28,928 nucleotides of DNA from Acholeplasmataceae bacterium (GTDB taxonomy: Bacteria > Bacillota_I > Bacilli_A > Acholeplasmatales > Acholeplasmataceae), in the NCBI GenBank assembly GCA_016934175.1, contig JAFGTI010000083.1, positions 1 through 28,928 on the forward strand, given 5' to 3'. Below are positions 25,627-28,928 of this stretch, piece by piece; within the stretch, counting starts at the first letter, position 1; every line of letters starts with the position of its first letter. The notes below the pieces were generated by a model. That model was not told the DNA's origin, made no database searches, and worked only from the letters and a program-made list of their open reading frames with translations. Made by a program: the position numbers and the translations under genes.

Positions 25627-26655
25627 ATGAAATTAATAAGTTTTATCATTCCATCTTATAATTCGCAAGATTATATTAAAGTCGCGATCGATTCGTTGCT
25701 CATAGGAAAAGAAGATATTGAGATCATCATTGTGAATGATGGCTCTCAAGATCAAACGCTCGCTATTGCGAATATATATAAAAAAAGTTATCCAAATATT
25801 GTCAAAGTGATTGATAAAGAAAATGGTGGTCACGGATCTACGATTAATGCAGGACTGAAGATTGCTAAAGGTCTCTATTTTAAGGTTATTGATTCTGATG
25901 ATTGGGTAGATCAAAATAGTTTGATCAAACTAATCAATCAAATCAAAGAGCATCTCTTATTACATCAAAATCCCGATCTTTATATTACAAATTTTGTTTA
26001 TGAACATGTTTCTGATCATACGCAGTACGAAAGGGATTATAGTCAAAACTTTCCAGAAAACATCATATTTAACTGGACCCAGACCACAAAAAAATTTAAG
26101 TATTCAAAAACATTGTTGATGCATGCCTTGTTTTATAAGACAACTATCTTAAAAAAAGCAAATTTGGTTCTTCCTGAACATACTTTCTATGTTGATAATA
26201 TTGTCTCTCACTTACCACTGCCCTTTGTAGAAAGTGTCTATTACATGAAGATCCCATTATATCGTTATTTTATTGGGCGCCCTGATCAATCAGTAACTTT
26301 AGAAAACATTACGAGACGATATCAACAACAAATACGCGTTTTCAATATTATTAGTAAAGAATATACCTATGAGTATATTAATAATCTACCCAAAGGGCTA
26401 AAAGCTTATATGAAACATAATATAACAGCCATGATGATGATTACACAAATGTTTACGGTTGCTTCTGATACTAAAGAAAGACGGAGTGACTTAAGAAATT
26501 TATGGAAAAATCTAAAAACCCAAGATAAAAAATTATATCATTTTCTTAAATATTATTCATTAAATACTTTTGTCCATTTTCTACCTTGGAAGTTGAAAAG
26601 TTTAATTATGGTTAAGAGTTACATCTATTTAACCAAAAAAATAAAATTAGGCTAA
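25627..26655 (+). CDS. Family 2 glycosyltransferase
   Basis: This 342-aa GT-A-fold glycosyltransferase has the N-terminal nucleotide-binding SFIIPSYNSQDYI and VNDGSQDQT, ENGGHGSTINAGL, and the metal-binding DSDDW (89-93). It transfers a sugar from a nucleotide donor to a surface-glycan acceptor at the cytoplasmic face of the membrane. The C-terminal half (about 200-342) is helical and basic without a clear transmembrane span. A GGGAG ribosome-binding site precedes the start. Its neighbour makes UDP-galactofuranose, so it could be a galactofuranosyltransferase; donor and acceptor are otherwise unknown. Confidence 0.88.
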   Translation: MKLISFIIPSYNSQDYIKVAIDSLLIGKEDIEIIIVNDGSQDQTLAIANIYKKSYPNIVKVIDKENGGHGSTINAGLKIAKGLYFKVIDSDDWVDQNSLIKLINQIKEHLLLHQNPDLYITNFVYEHVSDHTQYERDYSQNFPENIIFNWTQTTKKFKYSKTLLMHALFYKTTILKKANLVLPEHTFYVDNIVSHLPLPFVESVYYMKIPLYRYFIGRPDQSVTLENITRRYQQQIRVFNIISKEYTYEYINNLPKGLKAYMKHNITAMMMITQMFTVASDTKERRSDLRNLWKNLKTQDKKLYHFLKYYSLNTFVHFLPWKLKSLIMVKSYIYLTKKIKLG

Positions 26656-26668
26656 TATGAGCAACCGT

Positions 26669-26698
26669 AACAGATAAACGAATGTATGTCTGTTTTTG
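26669..26698 (+). terminator. Weak hairpin terminator candidate
   Basis: AACAGA (26669-26674) can pair with TCTGTT (26689-26694), followed by a T-rich stretch. The stem is short, so it may be partial or non-functional. A TATAAT box at 26702-26707 just downstream may start glf transcription. Confidence 0.25.
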
Positions 26699-26729
26699 TT
26701 ATATAATATGAAGTAAAGTGGTGGTTGAA

Positions 26730-27833
26730 ATGAAATATGATTATTTAATAGTGGGAGCAGGTTTATTTGGAGCCATCTTCGCTTATGAAGCAAAAAAACG
26801 TGGAAAAAAAATACTTGTGATTGATAAAAGAAATCACATAGGTGGAAATATATATACCGAAAAGCAAGAAGGTATCAATGTTCACGTTTATGGTGCACAT
26901 ATTTTCCATACATCAAATAACGAAGTTTGGGAATATATGAACCAGTTTACTGAATTCAATAATTTTGTGAATTCACCACTAGCATATTATAAGGGCAAGA
27001 TATATAACCTACCCTTCAACATGAATACTTTTTATCAACTTTGGGGTGTGACAACACCCGATGAAGCTCAGAATAAAATAAAAAGTCAACAACAAGAATT
27101 TCATACTGAAAATCCTAAGAACTTAGAAGAACAAGCAATCAATATTGTGGGACCAGAAATTTATGAAAAATTAATTAAAGGATATACTGAAAAACAATGG
27201 GGAAGAGAATGCAAAGAGTTACCATCTTTTATCATCAAAAGAATTCCTGTGAGATTTACTTATAACAACAACTATTTTAGTGATATCTACCAAGGTATAC
27301 CCAAAGACGGATATACAAAAATTATTGAAAAGATGTTGCGTGGAATAGAAATCAATTTAAATATGGATTATTTCGATCAAAAAGAAACTTATGACTTAAT
27401 GGCCTCTAAAGTGATTTATACGGGCTCAATTGACCAATTTTACGATTATCAGCATGGTATACTTGAGTACCGATCTTTAAGGTTTGAATACACAACCCTT
27501 GATACTTCAGACTTTCAAGGAAACGCAGTTATCAATTATACAGAAAAAGAAATTCCTTATACAAGGATTATAGAGCATAAACATTTCGAATTCGGCTTGC
27601 AGCCAAAAACAATTATTACTAAAGAATTCCCTGACAATTGGTTGTTAGGCAAAGAGATGTATTATCCAATCAACGATGATAAAAATAATACAATGTATCA
27701 ACTATATAAAAATAAAGCCCTAAAAGAGAAAAAGTTCTTATTTGGAGGTAGACTCGCAGAATATAAATATTATGATATGGATAAGGTTGTTGAATCAGCT
27801 TTAGCTTTGATAGCAAATGAATTCGATGACTGA
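26730..27833 (+). CDS. glf: UDP-galactopyranose mutase
   Basis: This flavoenzyme of about 367 aa converts UDP-galactopyranose to UDP-galactofuranose, the donor for galactofuranose-containing glycans. Evidence includes the N-terminal FAD motif IVGAGLFGA, the family signature RNHIGGN, VYGAHIFHTSN, FVNSPLAYYKGKIYNLPFN, and arginines in RIPVRFTYN and YTRIIEHKHF that contact the UDP-sugar. The C-terminal FAD segment is FGGRLAEYKYYDMD. Length is normal for bacterial Glf. I chose ATG 26730 over the upstream GTG codons (26718, 26721) because the family starts at MKYDYLIVG. It lies 74 bases after the glycosyltransferase and is probably co-expressed with it. Assignment is firm. Confidence 0.96.
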   Translation: MKYDYLIVGAGLFGAIFAYEAKKRGKKILVIDKRNHIGGNIYTEKQEGINVHVYGAHIFHTSNNEVWEYMNQFTEFNNFVNSPLAYYKGKIYNLPFNMNTFYQLWGVTTPDEAQNKIKSQQQEFHTENPKNLEEQAINIVGPEIYEKLIKGYTEKQWGRECKELPSFIIKRIPVRFTYNNNYFSDIYQGIPKDGYTKIIEKMLRGIEINLNMDYFDQKETYDLMASKVIYTGSIDQFYDYQHGILEYRSLRFEYTTLDTSDFQGNAVINYTEKEIPYTRIIEHKHFEFGLQPKTIITKEFPDNWLLGKEMYYPINDDKNNTMYQLYKNKALKEKKFLFGGRLAEYKYYDMDKVVESALALIANEFDD

Positions 27834-27895
27834 TGATAGTTTATTTAGTTATTGAAAAAAATCATGTTTTATATAATAATGATATGTTTTACTTT

Positions 27896-27961
27896 ATTTT
27901 CGTAGACTTCGTTTGATGTATACATCACAATCCAGACAAAAAAAGGTTATACTACGAAAAT
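27896..27961. repeat. Nested inverted repeats upstream of the Lgt-like gene
   Basis: A perfect 10-base inverted repeat ATTTTCGTAG (27896-27905) / CTACGAAAAT (27952-27961) encloses a perfect 14-base palindrome TGATGTATACATCA (27914-27927). A TATACT box (27948-27953) overlaps the right arm, so the repeats could be operators for the gene at 28014. If transcription starts further upstream, they could form a leader hairpin. Confidence 0.5.
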
Positions 27962-28013
27962 TAAACTTATATTCAAAATTTGAGATAAAAATTTTCAATG
28001 AGGAGTTGATTAT

Positions 28014-28808
28014 ATGTATCCCTACTTATTTCCCGAGATTTTTAATGACTCAGTACCGATGTATTATTTAATGATTTTCACTGGAATTTCATTTATGCTA
28101 ATTTATGTTACTTATCGGTTTGAAAACCGTGATGGCTTTACTAGAAAACAAACAAATCGATTACTATTATTAATATCTATAAGTTTATTATTTGCATGGT
28201 TGTTCTCATTTTTGTTGGATGCAGTATTTCATACGATTCAAGAAGGAGAATTAACATTGGGTTCAATTAACTTCTTAGGCGGGCTTATAGGCGGTTTTGC
28301 AGCCTTTCTATTGCTCATGAAGTATTTTTATAAAGATAAAAACAAAGATCTAAAAAGGGTTGCTAATACGATAATTACAGGTGTTGTTTTAGCTCACGCG
28401 TTTGGCCGAATTGGCTGCTTTTGTGCGGGATGTTGTTTTGGTATACCAACTGATACCTTTTTAGGTGTTGTGTTCCCTTATGGACATGCGCATACACTTT
28501 TTCCCGATACGTCCGTATTTCCAACACAATTATTTGAATCAGCATTCTTATTTATATTATTCATTCTGTTGAATCAGGTTAAATCTTTTAGAAATAAAGA
28601 AGTTCAAATCTATCTCATTGGCTATGGTGTATGGAGAATTTTAATTGAATTTATACGTGGTGATGATCGTGGTGCTCTACTACCTCTATTCAGCACACAG
28701 TATAATGTTTTTCCAACACCTTCGCAGTTAATAAGTTTCTTTATGATTATATTTGGCATTTATCTTTTATATCAACAGCGTAACAAAATGAGGATTACAT
28801 ATACTTAA
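28014..28808 (+). CDS. Lgt-family integral membrane protein (prolipoprotein diacylglyceryl transferase-like)
   Basis: This 264-aa protein has about seven hydrophobic helices and the Lgt fold hallmarks: GLIGG near residue 90, HAFGRIGCFCAGCCFG (about 128-143), PTQLFES and EFIRGDDRG in the C-terminal third. Lgt moves diacylglyceryl from phosphatidylglycerol to the lipobox cysteine of prelipoproteins. In canonical Lgt the signature reads GRIGNF.NGE; here the Asn and Glu positions are Cys. This is a recognised variant subgroup, often outside lipoprotein loci, and its activity may differ. GAGGAG precedes the start. It follows glf and may belong to the same envelope programme, but it has its own upstream control region and terminator. 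Confidence 0.8.
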   Translation: MYPYLFPEIFNDSVPMYYLMIFTGISFMLIYVTYRFENRDGFTRKQTNRLLLLISISLLFAWLFSFLLDAVFHTIQEGELTLGSINFLGGLIGGFAAFLLLMKYFYKDKNKDLKRVANTIITGVVLAHAFGRIGCFCAGCCFGIPTDTFLGVVFPYGHAHTLFPDTSVFPTQLFESAFLFILFILLNQVKSFRNKEVQIYLIGYGVWRILIEFIRGDDRGALLPLFSTQYNVFPTPSQLISFFMIIFGIYLLYQQRNKMRITYT

Positions 28809-28813
28809 AGTAT

Positions 28814-28856
28814 AAAAAGATGTTAGTTCCAATCATTGAAAATTAACATCTTTTTT
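28814..28856 (+). terminator. Rho-independent terminator after the Lgt-like gene
   Basis: AAAAAGATGTTA (28814-28825) pairs with TAACATC plus a six-base T-tract (28844-28856), starting 5 bases after the stop codon. It closes the transcript of the Lgt-like gene. Confidence 0.85.
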
Positions 28857-28874
28857 AATGAAAGAGTTGTTTCT

Positions 28875-28928
28875 ATGAATGCAAAAAATCGAAATATAAC
28901 AATTCATACTTATCAAAAGATTATCGTC
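28875..28928 (+). CDS. Start of an unidentified gene, cut by the window edge
   Basis: An ATG frame opens here and runs without a stop to the end of the window, giving 18 residues beginning MNAKNRNITIHTYQK. It follows a strong terminator, as a new gene would. The upstream GAG is a weak ribosome-binding site. The visible residues do not identify a family. Confidence 0.3.
   Translation, partial: MNAKNRNITIHTYQKIIV

Overview
The window is low-GC (roughly one third G+C by eye) and uses the standard genetic code, with TGA as a stop. Shine-Dalgarno sites are strong, and AGGTGA next to ATG, GTG or TTG recurs. Sigma-70-type promoters, rho-independent terminators, DeoR regulators and an AgrC/LytTR two-component pair fit a low-GC Bacillota or Acholeplasma/Izemoplasma-like relative (for example Erysipelotrichales). 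I cannot place it more precisely. There are no rRNA or tRNA genes, insertion sequences, CRISPR arrays or phage genes.

Region 1 (355-8647). A DeoR repressor is divergent from a five-gene operon: a sorbose-1-phosphate-reductase-like zinc dehydrogenase, then the E2, E3 and fused alpha-beta E1 of a 2-oxo-acid/acetoin-dehydrogenase-type complex, then a Gfo/Idh/MocA oxidoreductase. Its own sugar regulator and polyol-type dehydrogenase suggest a catabolic complex of unknown substrate, not the housekeeping pyruvate dehydrogenase. The shared control region carries phased TAATCA repeats.

Region 2 (8735-25437) is an L-rhamnose/rhamnoside utilisation locus. On the minus strand are rhaB-rhaA, a LytTR response regulator with an AgrC-like kinase, and a GH2-GH78 pair (beta-galactosidase-like enzyme and alpha-L-rhamnosidase). 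A second DeoR repressor sits upstream of rhaB and is divergent from a plus-strand operon: PHP-domain protein, SrlD-like short-chain dehydrogenase, RhaE-like class II aldolase and GH3 beta-glucosidase. Together these would hydrolyse rhamnose-capped glycosides in the cytoplasm, isomerise and phosphorylate the rhamnose, and cleave rhamnulose 1-phosphate. No transporter, mutarotase or classical short RhaD lies in the window. The roles of the PHP protein and the SrlD-like dehydrogenase are unexplained.

Region 3 (25438-28928) is a surface-glycan/envelope segment on the plus strand: a GT2 glycosyltransferase, UDP-galactopyranose mutase (galactofuranose supply), an Lgt-family membrane protein with a divergent active-site motif, and the first codons of a gene cut by the window edge.
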